This document shows, in pieces, positions 1 through 7,604 of a stretch of DNA of 22,173 nt (position 1 is its first letter; each line of letters opens with the position of its first letter). Below the pieces are notes generated by a model. The model saw nothing but the letters and a program-made list of their open reading frames with translations. It was not told where the DNA came from and did no database searches. Made by a program: the position numbers and the translations under genes. The DNA is from LMEP-6097 sp049314535 (GTDB lineage Bacteria; Cyanobacteriota; Vampirovibrionia; LMEP-6097), in NCBI GenBank assembly GCA_049314535.1, contig JBMOEX010000031.1, positions 1 through 22,173 on the forward strand. Direction: 5' to 3'.

Positions 1-3
1 TGA

Positions 4-189
4 AATGCCTACTCCAAAGCCTTCTTTTATGTATATACTGTCAAACTCGGGAAAACTTCAGGTGAGATTCAGGAAACTGAGTCTTTTTTGTTTTTAGAAT
101 ATATTTTATTTAACTCCCTTGATGGTGAAAGTCGGCTTTATGCCATGCGGTCTTTGACCCTAGCTACAATGTGGTTATTTTTTAAAACC
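4..189 (+). pseudogene. Possible C-terminal remnant of a Nudix-like gene
   Basis: Frame 1 starts with a TGA at bases 1-3 and then stays open past base 190. The translation has a protein-like texture, with a beta-strand-like FFYVYTVKLG followed by an acidic stretch and a helical ESRLYAMRSLTLATMWLFFK. This order resembles the last strand and helix of ADP-ribose-pyrophosphatase-type Nudix hydrolases. There is no plausible start codon, the TGA lies directly upstream, and the frame runs on into antisense of the next gene. If real, it is the end of a decayed or frame-shifted gene whose body lies outside the window. The Nudix assignment is a weak guess; it could equally be non-coding. Confidence 0.2.
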
Positions 190-190
190 C

Positions 191-502
191 CTAATTATAA
201 GCATCATCATCTTCATTGTCCCAGACCCGCTTTAAAGGCTCATCACTTAAAGCCATTTTCAAGCTGCCTGTCGAGATTCCCGTTTTATCACTCCCCCACG
301 GACTTTCAGGCGTAATAGTCCCATCAGGCAGTTCATAAAGAATCTTTCCGTTATGCATGAATGCAGCAGGGACTTTCATTTCTTTAAATCGTTTTTTCTC
401 TTCATTCATAGCCGCATTGCCTACTTTATTTATAAATAGATCAAGTTTATAAATATCAATATCATCAAATGAGTTTACTATTATTGGTTTTTTAAATTCC
501 AT
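191..502 (-). CDS. Small partner protein of the zeta-toxin-like kinase
   Basis: A 103-aa protein without signal peptide or membrane segment. It starts inside the end of the upstream kinase gene (11-bp overlap), so the two are almost certainly translated together. It is mostly charged and ends in an acidic tail (DNEDDDAYN). The segment around residues 45-75 contains a short strand pair (GKILYELPDGTITPESPWG). It is not recognisable as the classical epsilon antitoxin, which is normally encoded upstream of zeta. By position it may be an antitoxin or accessory factor for the kinase, but that is inferred from context only. Confidence 0.6.
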   Translation of the reverse strand: MEFKKPIIVNSFDDIDIYKLDLFINKVGNAAMNEEKKRFKEMKVPAAFMHNGKILYELPDGTITPESPWGSDKTGISTGSLKMALSDEPLKRVWDNEDDDAYN

Positions 503-1097
503 GATCTATCTCCAGAAGCTGTTTATAAAAATCATCATATAGATTTTCATTAATAATTTCCAAGCTGTCAGATGAGCCGTGAGCGACCTGCTTAAAATCA
601 AAATATTCATTATTAACAATCAGGGAAAAGTAGTCAGACTTAAGTCTGTAATTATTCCAAAAATTAATTAAGCTCCTAGAGTATCTTCTGATGACGTCTT
701 CATCTGGAATATAATGACCGCCTAGCATTACCCTTGACTTAATTCTTTCAATACATAGGGATGGGGAATCTAAGTAAATGTATGTTAAATAAACTTTGTA
801 GTGATTTTCTTTCAATAGATCAATGTATTTGTCTAAGAATGATCCCGATAATGTTGATTCGATTACAAAATTTCGACCATCGTGAATTAAGCTATTAATA
901 AGCTTTATAACCTTCTTCCCAGCAGCTATGCGAGCTTTACTAGGATCTTCTGGTGACATCTGCTTAGCAAACTCATCTGCATTTAAAAATTCATATTTTT
1001 CTTCTACAGTCTCTAAATATTTTTTCGCAAAAGTCGTTTTACCAGAGCCATTAGCTCCAGCGATGATTATGACTTGCTTTTCTTTAGCTTTATTCAT
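492..1097 (-). CDS. Zeta-toxin-like P-loop kinase (COG4185 type)
   Basis: A 201-aa predicted ATPase/kinase. Visible motifs are a Walker A loop GANGSGKTT (residues 14-22), an N39-A-D41 segment where zeta toxins place a catalytic Asp, E80 in the strand FVIESTLSG, and a basic GGHYIPDEDVIRRY motif (126-139) typical of the COG4185 zeta-like family. Characterised zeta toxins phosphorylate UDP-N-acetylglucosamine and block wall synthesis; the substrate here is unknown. The gene is followed by an overlapping 103-aa ORF, suggesting a two-gene toxin-antitoxin-like unit in reversed order. The ATG start directly precedes the P-loop strand, with no strong Shine-Dalgarno sequence. It could be a housekeeping kinase, but the pairing favours a TA module. 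Confidence 0.75.
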   Translation of the reverse strand: MNKAKEKQVIIIAGANGSGKTTFAKKYLETVEEKYEFLNADEFAKQMSPEDPSKARIAAGKKVIKLINSLIHDGRNFVIESTLSGSFLDKYIDLLKENHYKVYLTYIYLDSPSLCIERIKSRVMLGGHYIPDEDVIRRYSRSLINFWNNYRLKSDYFSLIVNNEYFDFKQVAHGSSDSLEIINENLYDDFYKQLLEIDHGI

Positions 1098-1270
1098 GCA
1101 CTAGAGACTCACTTTATTCACTGCAAATAGAATAGACCTTTTGTTAATTTTACCACCCACAGTCGAGAACATCATTAATCAGCCCTGCTCCACTTTTTAT
1201 TAGTAATTTCTAATCTCAATACAGTATTTTACTGATTCATACTTTTTAACAGTTCGGGCATTTAATAAAT
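1098..1270. other. Divergent intergenic region
   Basis: This is 173 bp of AT-rich DNA between the divergent kinase and the exported-protein gene, so it must hold both promoters. A TTCATA (1236-1241) is 17 bp upstream of a poor -10-like CATTTA just before the plus-strand ATG. No strong hexamer pair, Shine-Dalgarno or hairpin is visible for either gene. Confidence 0.3.
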
Positions 1271-3697
1271 ATGAGAAGAGTTCTTAGAATTGGCATCGCA
1301 TTATTAACAGCAGCATCAATAACGCAAAATTATGCTTCCGCGGCTATCAAACTAATTCCGAATAAAAGCAACTTTAGGTTTAATAATTCAGCGAGCTCAC
1401 TTACATTTAAAGTAGGTTTAAGCGATGATATTCCTTCATTAAAAGGAACTGGGACAATTAACGCTAAGATGAAGTTTGATTCGTCATTATTTACAAGCAA
1501 TCTTACTAATAATCTTATTTCTATACCTTATGTAGACGGTGTTATAGGAGATAGCCCAGATATAACTCTTACTCTTAAGAATCCAAGTATTACTAAGTCA
1601 AACTCCTCACCATTTAGTGTTAAGTTCTCAGGAGCACAGAAAAAGAAACTTAAACTAGTAAATTTTGCAGATAAATTTAATATAGATGCCAGTTCCATAC
1701 AGGTTTCTGGGCGTGTGACCATCCCAGAAGCAAGTGCTTCTAACTTCAAAACAAGAACAGCTAAATTATTGAAAGCACGTAAAATCGCACCTTCCAATAC
1801 CGATAATCCAGACGGAGTATTAGTAGAATTACTGCCTATCAATCCCGCTACTGGAGAGGCTAGTGGTCCAGCTATAGCAGAAGCCATAACTGATACCGAT
1901 GGTACATATAATCTAGAGATGCCAGCAGGTACAGAATTTGGTACAGACTACGCTCTAGTAGTACAAGGCGATAATGGTGAGAATATGCATGCACCTTTAT
2001 TTGGTGACTCTGTCAATATTACTCCTGCTACAGAAACGCTATTTCAATTAACTCAAGATGCAGTTCAAGATCCTACTAGTATTGGATTAGGGGCTAATGA
2101 TGAGATCTCATTTGAGAACTTCACTGACACTGAGGCTTTAGGTCTGAATAATCAATTAGAAAATTTAACTCCTATCTATGAACCAACCTTATCTGCATCA
2201 ATTCAAAGCCTAAAAGATACTTATGCAAGCTTCCTCAATAATATGCTGGGAGCCTCAGCTGATGACGATACTAGTGGAGTTTCCACAGATATCGGAGAAG
2301 CTGCCAAAGGTATTGCTGGAGACTATTTCGTAAGCTTCTTCAATACTGCGATTAGCTCAGAATCAAGACTCAGGATTTCAGTAGAATTAGCCAGTGCTAG
2401 GATGTCTAAACCAGATGAAGTTGGAGCACTTGTTGTAACGCCATTCCCTTCTTTTTCTAGCGAAGCTTCTAGCCAAGTTCCTCAAAATCGCGGCCCTGGA
2501 CCTGATCAAGGACCTAGACCTGATCAAGGGCAAGGATCAAATGCTAGGCTTAAGCCTCTTGAAAGCACAAGCTGCTATGACGTAGAAGCATACTCAGAAG
2601 GTGCGCGTGAAGTAAGAGGTACTGAAAATGGTAATTTTTATATGACAGTTGATGCGAATCGCATTATAAACTTCGTAGAACCTGCTATGGAAGAGCCCTT
2701 CCGCACTCCTGAAGGACAGGAAGGATCTCAAAGATACCAACCTAGCGTCATGAATATGATCCCTGTTGGTGAAGGTATGTTTTTATCAGGCATGAGATCT
2801 ACTGATACTACTCTATTAGAAGGAAACGTACAATCCACAGAATATAATGCAGGCTTTGGGTCTATCATTAAAAAATCATCATTAACAGCTGCTGATTTAA
2901 GTGGTGCTTACGGTATGGTGGGTCTAGGCTATGAAGTTGGAACTGAAGCCTTTGGAAGCACTGCACTGATAGGCGATTTAAGCTTTAACTCTAATCAAGT
3001 AGATTTTGATATGGCTATGAAAGCTGTAAACGTAGCAGCAGATAGTTGTGGAGGCTCTACTTATACTTTAACTAGAGAAAATCAAGAGCAAACAGGTTCT
3101 GCAAACTTAGCGTTTCAGAATGGGCGTATTAATATGACAGTTGAGTCGCAACCTGGCTCTGAAACAATATTTACTGGATTTGCAAGACCAGATGCCAAAG
3201 TACTTTCACTAATATACGCAAACGACAGTGGTGCCCAAGGCTCTCGTGAAGATCGTGACGGACGTTCTCGCAACGTTATCTCAGACGCTCAGAGACAACT
3301 TATGATAGGTGTTAAAAAACCAACTAGCCTTCTTAACTTATCAGGCAAATCTTACAGAATTATCTCCATGAACTTTGGATTTAATGAACTGGGAGGAAGG
3401 ACAGTCAAAACTGGTGAGTTAGGCACTCTGAGCTTCAGTGGTGCTACATTAAGTCTAAGTAATTTTACGAAAGAAGTATTCACTAAGGATACTGCTAATA
3501 GTGAAACTGTTGCTGTCTCTACTTCAATCACAAACAACCCAGCAGTGAGCTACAGCTTAGATGCTCAAGGTAAGATAGATTTCACATTAGGTAGTGAAAC
3601 TCTTACAGGTTATGTTGCTGATGATGCAAGCTTAATTGTCCTTTCATCTGATGAAAACTCTTCGCTGGGAGTATACTTTGCTATTTTAAATCAATAA
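1271..3697 (+). CDS. Large exported protein with a carboxypeptidase-regulatory-like domain
   Basis: An 808-aa protein with a clear Sec signal peptide (MRRVLRIG, hydrophobic core, cleavage near residues 24-25 at YASA-A). Residues about 25-155 are beta-rich with many Ser, Asn and Lys. Residues about 175-245 (VLVELLPINPATG... AEAITDTDGTYNLEMPAG) resemble a carboxypeptidase-regulatory-like beta-sandwich that carries a decorated loop. A helical segment follows at about 275-375, then a Pro/Gly/Gln linker at about 402-425 containing a repeated GPDQG/RPDQG unit, and a long beta-rich C-terminal half (about 430-808) with repeated GSxxLTG-like strand pairs. Only a few Cys are present. It is not recognised beyond this. 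It may be a periplasmic, outer-membrane or surface protein. Its gene stands alone between a divergent kinase and osmC. Confidence 0.8.
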   Translation: MRRVLRIGIALLTAASITQNYASAAIKLIPNKSNFRFNNSASSLTFKVGLSDDIPSLKGTGTINAKMKFDSSLFTSNLTNNLISIPYVDGVIGDSPDITLTLKNPSITKSNSSPFSVKFSGAQKKKLKLVNFADKFNIDASSIQVSGRVTIPEASASNFKTRTAKLLKARKIAPSNTDNPDGVLVELLPINPATGEASGPAIAEAITDTDGTYNLEMPAGTEFGTDYALVVQGDNGENMHAPLFGDSVNITPATETLFQLTQDAVQDPTSIGLGANDEISFENFTDTEALGLNNQLENLTPIYEPTLSASIQSLKDTYASFLNNMLGASADDDTSGVSTDIGEAAKGIAGDYFVSFFNTAISSESRLRISVELASARMSKPDEVGALVVTPFPSFSSEASSQVPQNRGPGPDQGPRPDQGQGSNARLKPLESTSCYDVEAYSEGAREVRGTENGNFYMTVDANRIINFVEPAMEEPFRTPEGQEGSQRYQPSVMNMIPVGEGMFLSGMRSTDTTLLEGNVQSTEYNAGFGSIIKKSSLTAADLSGAYGMVGLGYEVGTEAFGSTALIGDLSFNSNQVDFDMAMKAVNVAADSCGGSTYTLTRENQEQTGSANLAFQNGRINMTVESQPGSETIFTGFARPDAKVLSLIYANDSGAQGSREDRDGRSRNVISDAQRQLMIGVKKPTSLLNLSGKSYRIISMNFGFNELGGRTVKTGELGTLSFSGATLSLSNFTKEVFTKDTANSETVAVSTSITNNPAVSYSLDAQGKIDFTLGSETLTGYVADDASLIVLSSDENSSLGVYFAILNQ

Positions 3698-3699
3698 TC

Positions 3700-3720
3700 T
3701 TATGGTTTTTATAGCCATAA
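3700..3720 (+). terminator. Weak terminator-like hairpin
   Basis: TTATGG and CCATAA form a 6-bp stem around a T-rich loop, 2 bp after the stop codon of the exported-protein gene. There is no T-run after the stem, so this is only suggestive. Confidence 0.25.
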
Positions 3721-3790
3721 TTTAAGTTATTACCTTTCTAAAGTATTCGATGCAGAGTTAAGAAAATATTCATAAAATTAAAAATCCGTT

Positions 3791-3826
3791 TTGACTGATT
3801 AGGAGAGCTTAGCGTAAAATGCTAAT
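3791..3826 (+). promoter_or_regulatory. osmC promoter, leaderless arrangement
   Basis: TTGACT (3791-3796), an 18-bp spacer and TAAAAT (3815-3820) form a good sigma-70-type promoter. The -10 ends 6 nt before the ATG, so the predicted +1 is the A of the start codon at 3827. An AGGAG lies inside the spacer and would not be transcribed. Confidence 0.6.
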
Positions 3827-4231
3827 ATGCCAACTGAAGTAAAAAGCACTTATACTGGTGATCTCAGAGTTAAGAATATACACTCTGGCTCTGGTTCCGA
3901 GATAGAGACAGATGCTCCACTCGATAACATGGGGAAGGGTTTAAAATTCTCTCCCACCGACCTTTTAGTTACAGCATTAGCGAGTTGTATTATGACAACT
4001 ATGGCGATAGTGGCTGAGAGAGACGGTATTAGTTTAGAGGGTTTAAGCTGTAGAACTGAAAAGCATATGTCTGAAGGTAAACCAAGAATGGTATCTAAGA
4101 TAGTCCTAGAGTTCACTATGCCAAAATCGCTCACAGCCGAACAAAGAGAGAAACTAGAGCGATTCGCTACTAACTGCCCAGTACATCACAGCCTCGCTTC
4201 TGAAGTGGAAAGGGTTATTAGCTTCCTTTAA
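3827..4231 (+). CDS. OsmC/Ohr-family protein
   Basis: A 134-aa OsmC-family protein, close to the usual length. It has the two family cysteines: C54 in ALASCIMTTMA and C117 in NCPVHHSL. In OsmC/Ohr enzymes this pair reduces organic hydroperoxides as a cytosolic homodimer, with electrons from lipoyl or thiol partners. The segment SPTDLLVTALASC (about 42-54) is the central-helix signature. The single-domain YhfA-like subfamily is the closest fit by motif, so peroxidase activity is likely but not certain. It starts exactly at a predicted transcription start site and is followed 20 bp later by a small membrane protein gene with its own -10. Confidence 0.88.
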   Translation: MPTEVKSTYTGDLRVKNIHSGSGSEIETDAPLDNMGKGLKFSPTDLLVTALASCIMTTMAIVAERDGISLEGLSCRTEKHMSEGKPRMVSKIVLEFTMPKSLTAEQREKLERFATNCPVHHSLASEVERVISFL

Positions 4232-4235
4232 AACC

Positions 4236-4251
4236 TGATAGACTTAAATAT
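4236..4251 (+). promoter_or_regulatory. Extended -10 of the 77-aa gene
   Basis: TG-A-TAGACT (4236-4244) matches an extended -10 and ends 7 nt before the ATG at 4252. No Shine-Dalgarno sequence is present, so transcription would start at or 1 nt before the start codon. No convincing -35 is visible. Confidence 0.4.
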
Positions 4252-4485
4252 ATGGAAGAGCTCTTAATAAGTGGAGTTATAGGCTTTGTTGTGGGTGCTG
4301 TTTTTTGTGCCCTGTTTACGCTTTACGGCAAGTACTTCGGTATTAAAGGCATTACTCCTAAGGGCTTTATTAACCAGAAAGATAGTAAGACTATAAAACT
4401 TCAGTACGATCTTCTTAAAACAGAAAATGATCAGCTTAAAGCTAAAATTAAAACCCTAGAAAAAGCTCTAGAGCTCTGTAGTTGA
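4252..4485 (+). CDS. Small membrane-anchored coiled-coil protein
   Basis: A 77-aa protein. Residues about 4-26 form one transmembrane helix with a Gly/Ala/Phe-rich core (GVIGFVVGAVFCALF). A short basic linker follows, and residues about 45-75 form a heptad-like coiled coil rich in Lys, Leu and Glu. The shape resembles small inner-membrane anchors with a cytoplasmic coil. No family is recognised. It follows osmC by 20 bp but seems to have its own -10. Confidence 0.65.
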   Translation: MEELLISGVIGFVVGAVFCALFTLYGKYFGIKGITPKGFINQKDSKTIKLQYDLLKTENDQLKAKIKTLEKALELCS

Positions 4486-4495
4486 GATGATCATG

Positions 4496-4514
4496 GCACC
4501 GTTGCCGAACGTGC
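4496..4514. terminator. Hairpin between convergent genes
   Basis: GCAC(C)GTT and AACGTGC form a 7-bp stem with one bulged C and a GCCG loop. It lies in the 33-bp gap between the convergent 77-aa gene and the recombinase-like gene. There is no long U-tract on either side, so terminator function is uncertain. Confidence 0.3.
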
Positions 4515-4518
4515 AAAT

Positions 4519-5331
4519 TTAAGATCGAGGATGAAACTCTTTAAAGGCCTTTAGTAGTTTATAGTCTTTAGTCTCTTTAGCTAAGGATAAGTAGTTCACT
4601 GGAACTTTAATTCCTAAATTATTTTCTAAAGCTTGAATACTCACACCATCTTCAAGTAAATGCACTATACGACTGCGTTTTAATTTCTTAGCCTGAATAT
4701 CATACTTCTTTAATAACTTAGCTATTTTAATTTCCGAATCTAATTCAGCGATTCCTGTAAAAATGACGGCATCTAAACTCAGTCCTTCTTTCATTTTTAA
4801 AAACTGTTTTAATCTCAGGGCTAAATTATCTGATAATTTTATTCGCAATCTAAATGAGGCTGTCGCAAAATTAAAATCTAAAACTTTTAATTTTAAAAGC
4901 TCAGAAGGAGATAAGCATAATTCAAACAAAAGTTCACAAAACAGTAACTCAACAGGATCTTTAATCTTAGATAATTTTTCTAAGAGTTCTGCTTTCGTAT
5001 AAAAATCTTCAGCAGCCTCATTTGGAGTAGTTTTTAAAGTTAGATTTTCATCAAAAGGATTATCTTCTAAATTTAGCCATTTAGTAAACTGCCTTAAACT
5101 CGATAGCTTAACTTTATAAGTACTTAAATTATAGGTTTCCTGAAGATAAGCTAAATAGGCTCTAATAGATTCAGTGTTTAGCTCTAGCTTGTTTATAGAT
5201 AAATATTCAATAAACTTCTCTAAATCACGGCGAATAGAAGATATAGTATCCAAAGACTTTCTAGATTTAGTTTTCAGAAAATCTAGAAAAAATTCTAAAA
5301 GCTCAAGATTAGTTTCTGAATTACCTGTCAT
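4519..5331 (-). CDS. Tyrosine-recombinase-like protein lacking catalytic residues
   Basis: A 270-aa protein of XerC/D length and architecture. Residues about 5-90 are a SAM-like N-terminal core-binding domain (RRDLEKFIEYLS, AYLAYLQETYNLSTYKVKLSSLRQF). Residues about 108-255 match the integrase catalytic fold. The active-site positions are replaced. The first Arg (GLRxSE in Xer proteins) aligns with S141 in CLSPSE. Box II HxLRH aligns with K215, K218 and R219. The GH motif is G240-I241. Only a Tyr (Y247) lies near the nucleophile position. It is therefore unlikely to cut DNA and may bind DNA or an active Xer protein. It overlaps an upstream 58-aa ORF by 11 bp. These alignments were made by eye. 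Confidence 0.7.
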   Translation of the reverse strand: MTGNSETNLELLEFFLDFLKTKSRKSLDTISSIRRDLEKFIEYLSINKLELNTESIRAYLAYLQETYNLSTYKVKLSSLRQFTKWLNLEDNPFDENLTLKTTPNEAAEDFYTKAELLEKLSKIKDPVELLFCELLFELCLSPSELLKLKVLDFNFATASFRLRIKLSDNLALRLKQFLKMKEGLSLDAVIFTGIAELDSEIKIAKLLKKYDIQAKKLKRSRIVHLLEDGVSIQALENNLGIKVPVNYLSLAKETKDYKLLKAFKEFHPRS

Positions 5332-5497
5332 CCAAGATTTGCTTTAATTCTCTTTCTAAACCATATTTTATAATAAAGGACTGTATCAGTGGGCTTTTAG
5401 CCTCCCAGCCGATTTTGAGTAAATGCCTCAAATGATCTATAGGACCTAGATTTTTATTTAATGTACTAGACTCAGCATCAAGAATCTCATCTGACAT
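5321..5497 (-). CDS. Unrecognised 58-aa small protein upstream of the Xer-like gene
   Basis: An ATG at 5497-5495 opens a 58-codon frame that ends with TAA at 5323-5321, inside the first codons of the recombinase-like gene (11-bp overlap, different frame). The protein begins MSDEILDAESS and is then helical (GPIDHLRHLLKIGWEAKSP..., LERELKQILDD), looking folded rather than random. It has no signal or membrane segment and no known family. The overlap suggests coupled translation, so the two products may act together. There is no clear Shine-Dalgarno sequence. Confidence 0.6.
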   Translation of the reverse strand: MSDEILDAESSTLNKNLGPIDHLRHLLKIGWEAKSPLIQSFIIKYGLERELKQILDDR

Positions 5498-5517
5498 GGT
5501 GAATACTTAACTGTTTT

Positions 5518-6006
5518 TTATTTCCCAGCATTTCCTTGAGGTTTAATTATACCGTTATCAGCAGACCAGACGGTTCCATCTTCAAATAGAACTTCTTCAA
5601 CTGCAATAATATATAAGGTCTCTAAATGAAAATTAATCATACGTTCTTGATAAGCTTTATCAGTCTTACGCGGTTTAATTTTTTTAGTAGAAGTTATTAT
5701 AATTTCTTTTACAGAATCATCTTGGAACGGAGTGTATTCTTTTACTTTTAGTTTATAGGCAAGAATACTTCTCTGTGACTGGTTTTTAACTTTGACATAA
5801 AATTGATTTACCACATCTTTAAGGTTAAGTTTATTAATGCCTTTATCTTTAATCTTGAATTTTACGATTTTTAAAGGTGCTTTTAGAGAATTCCTGATTA
5901 CTATCTCAAAGCGCTTTTTATCTGTTATAGATTTTGCCAAAAGCTCTTGAGGAGCTAAAAGAAAGCATAAAATCATTATTAAACACAATCTAGAAAAAGT
6001 TTTCAT
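5518..6006 (-). CDS. Exported protein in the secretin operon
   Basis: A 162-aa protein with a typical signal peptide (MKTFSRLCLIMILCFLLAP, cleavage near residue 24 at LLAK-S). The mature part is basic and beta-rich (RFEIVIRNSLKAPLKIVKFKIK; YVKVKNQSQRSILAYKLKVKEY), suggesting an immunoglobulin-like fold. It starts 10 bp after the secretin stop and has an AAAGGT Shine-Dalgarno sequence, so it is the last gene of that operon. It could be a periplasmic accessory or pilotin-like factor of the secretin, although it has no lipobox. The family is not recognised. Confidence 0.7.
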   Translation of the reverse strand: MKTFSRLCLIMILCFLLAPQELLAKSITDKKRFEIVIRNSLKAPLKIVKFKIKDKGINKLNLKDVVNQFYVKVKNQSQRSILAYKLKVKEYTPFQDDSVKEIIITSTKKIKPRKTDKAYQERMINFHLETLYIIAVEEVLFEDGTVWSADNGIIKPQGNAGK

Positions 6007-6016
6007 CTTTAGACCT

Positions 6017-7603
6017 TTATGTAGTTGGGAAATACTGCTGTATATCTTCTTTGTTAGAATCTTTCACATGTGGGGTAATTAAAATCATTAACTCTGTCTG
6101 ACTCTTAGATTTAGCACTGTTAGCGAAAAATTCACCAATAATAGGCAGTCTATTTAAGAAGGGAATTGAATTTGTAGTGGAATTCTTTTTCTGATCATCA
6201 AAAATACCACCTATCACTATGGTGCGGTGATTAGGAATTTGAACTTCTGATTTTATTTTACGCCTAGTCGTACTTTCAGGGATACCACTTTTATTAATTG
6301 CACCATTTGCAGAGACTTCTACTTCTACTTGAACGGTAATAATACCACCGTGACCAACTACTGGAGTGATATTTAAAGAATTACCGGCTGTAACTCTTTG
6401 TATCTGCTGTGTCTGAACGGCTATACTAGTACCACCACCAGTGCCACTAGCGGCATTAAGTAAAACATTTATATCTTGATCAAAATTTATCTGCGCACTT
6501 TTCCCACTGGTAACTAAAAGCCTTTGGCTAACTTTAATTTGTCCATTAGATGAATTCTGGTTAAAGCTAGGTCTGCGTTTAAATATTCTGAACTGCTTAG
6601 GGCTAAAATCTAAATTAAAACCACTTGGTACTTTAACATTTTTATAGGTGGTAGTTGAAGTACCCTTTGCATCAACAGTTGTTGTAGAAACGGTATTAAG
6701 CTCTCCAGCCTTACCTAACCCAAAAGAATCTTGGTAAGGAGTAATATTTCTACCAAATCTTTCAGAAAGCTCTACTAGCTTAACATCCAGCTCTACTTGC
6801 GGGATAGGCTGATCTACGGCAAAAATAAATGCCTTTAATTTTTTTATATCTTCCATGGAACCATCGGCTACTAGAGCATTTTGCTTTTCACTAGATTTAG
6901 CTAGCTTCTTAAGCTCATCTGGTAATAACTTAATGACTTCTGCGGCATCAAGAAAATTTAAAGGTATGAAAGCAGTGTCATTATAAAGACTAAAGTTTTT
7001 ATTAGAACTGTTATAAATCACATAAGCATCTCCAGATTTCGTAAATTTAAACTGGCTGCCAGAGAGTACTAGAGTTAAAACATCATTCAAAGTAGCTTTC
7101 TTTAATTTAACTGTAACTCTTTCAGTCGGCTGTGCAGTGAGAATAATATCTACACCATAACGATTAGCGACATCCTTTAAAATATTAGAAACATCTTCAT
7201 TATCGTAAGTAAGGTCTGCGAACCTTTCCTCTAAAGGCTTAGTCAAATCTATATCACTGGATTCTAGGCTGGAAAAGAGTTTAACATCAGATCTACTATT
7301 AGCTCTAAGAATAGTAAAGTTATTATCACCTCTGACTATATAATCTACGCCAGCAGCTCTGACTAGGCTCATAAAAGCCTCATTAAAAGGCTGTTCTTTA
7401 ATTTCCACTACGGAAATAAGCTGCCTGTCTTGAATCTCACCACTAACCGTAATACTTTTACCAGATATACGAGCTAAAGTAGCGAAAGCGTCCCTAACCG
7501 GAACATTACGAGCAGAGAAACTCACTAGGGCAGCAGCATTCACCCCTATGAAGGTAGCTGTAATTAAAAGAATTATCAAACAGAAGTGAATTACTCTCTT
7601 CAA
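6017..7603 (-). CDS. Secretin (PilQ/GspD superfamily outer-membrane channel)
   Basis: A 528-aa secretin that would form a multimeric outer-membrane gate for a type IV pilus or type II-like system. The TTG at 7603 is chosen as start. It is preceded by GAAGGGG at good spacing, lies just past the upstream stop, and gives an ideal signal peptide (about residues 1-25, cleavage near VNAAA). A TTG nine codons upstream would overlap the previous gene and bury the signal. Two STN-like modules follow (about 25-95 and 125-190), then a secretin N domain (about 205-270), and the beta-barrel core with the signature IPFLNRLPIIGEFF followed by TELMILITPHV. It is short compared with PilQ. No pilM-N-O-P genes are nearby. 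Confidence 0.9.
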   Translation of the reverse strand: MKRVIHFCLIILLITATFIGVNAAALVSFSARNVPVRDAFATLARISGKSITVSGEIQDRQLISVVEIKEQPFNEAFMSLVRAAGVDYIVRGDNNFTILRANSRSDVKLFSSLESSDIDLTKPLEERFADLTYDNEDVSNILKDVANRYGVDIILTAQPTERVTVKLKKATLNDVLTLVLSGSQFKFTKSGDAYVIYNSSNKNFSLYNDTAFIPLNFLDAAEVIKLLPDELKKLAKSSEKQNALVADGSMEDIKKLKAFIFAVDQPIPQVELDVKLVELSERFGRNITPYQDSFGLGKAGELNTVSTTTVDAKGTSTTTYKNVKVPSGFNLDFSPKQFRIFKRRPSFNQNSSNGQIKVSQRLLVTSGKSAQINFDQDINVLLNAASGTGGGTSIAVQTQQIQRVTAGNSLNITPVVGHGGIITVQVEVEVSANGAINKSGIPESTTRRKIKSEVQIPNHRTIVIGGIFDDQKKNSTTNSIPFLNRLPIIGEFFANSAKSKSQTELMILITPHVKDSNKEDIQQYFPTT

Positions 7604-7604
7604 C

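Noticed and set aside
1..3. TGA read as Gly or Trp (alternative genetic code)
   Set aside because: All clear genes in the window use the standard stops, and conserved families read through correctly without UGA recoding; UGG Trp codons are served by tRNA-Trp(CCA).
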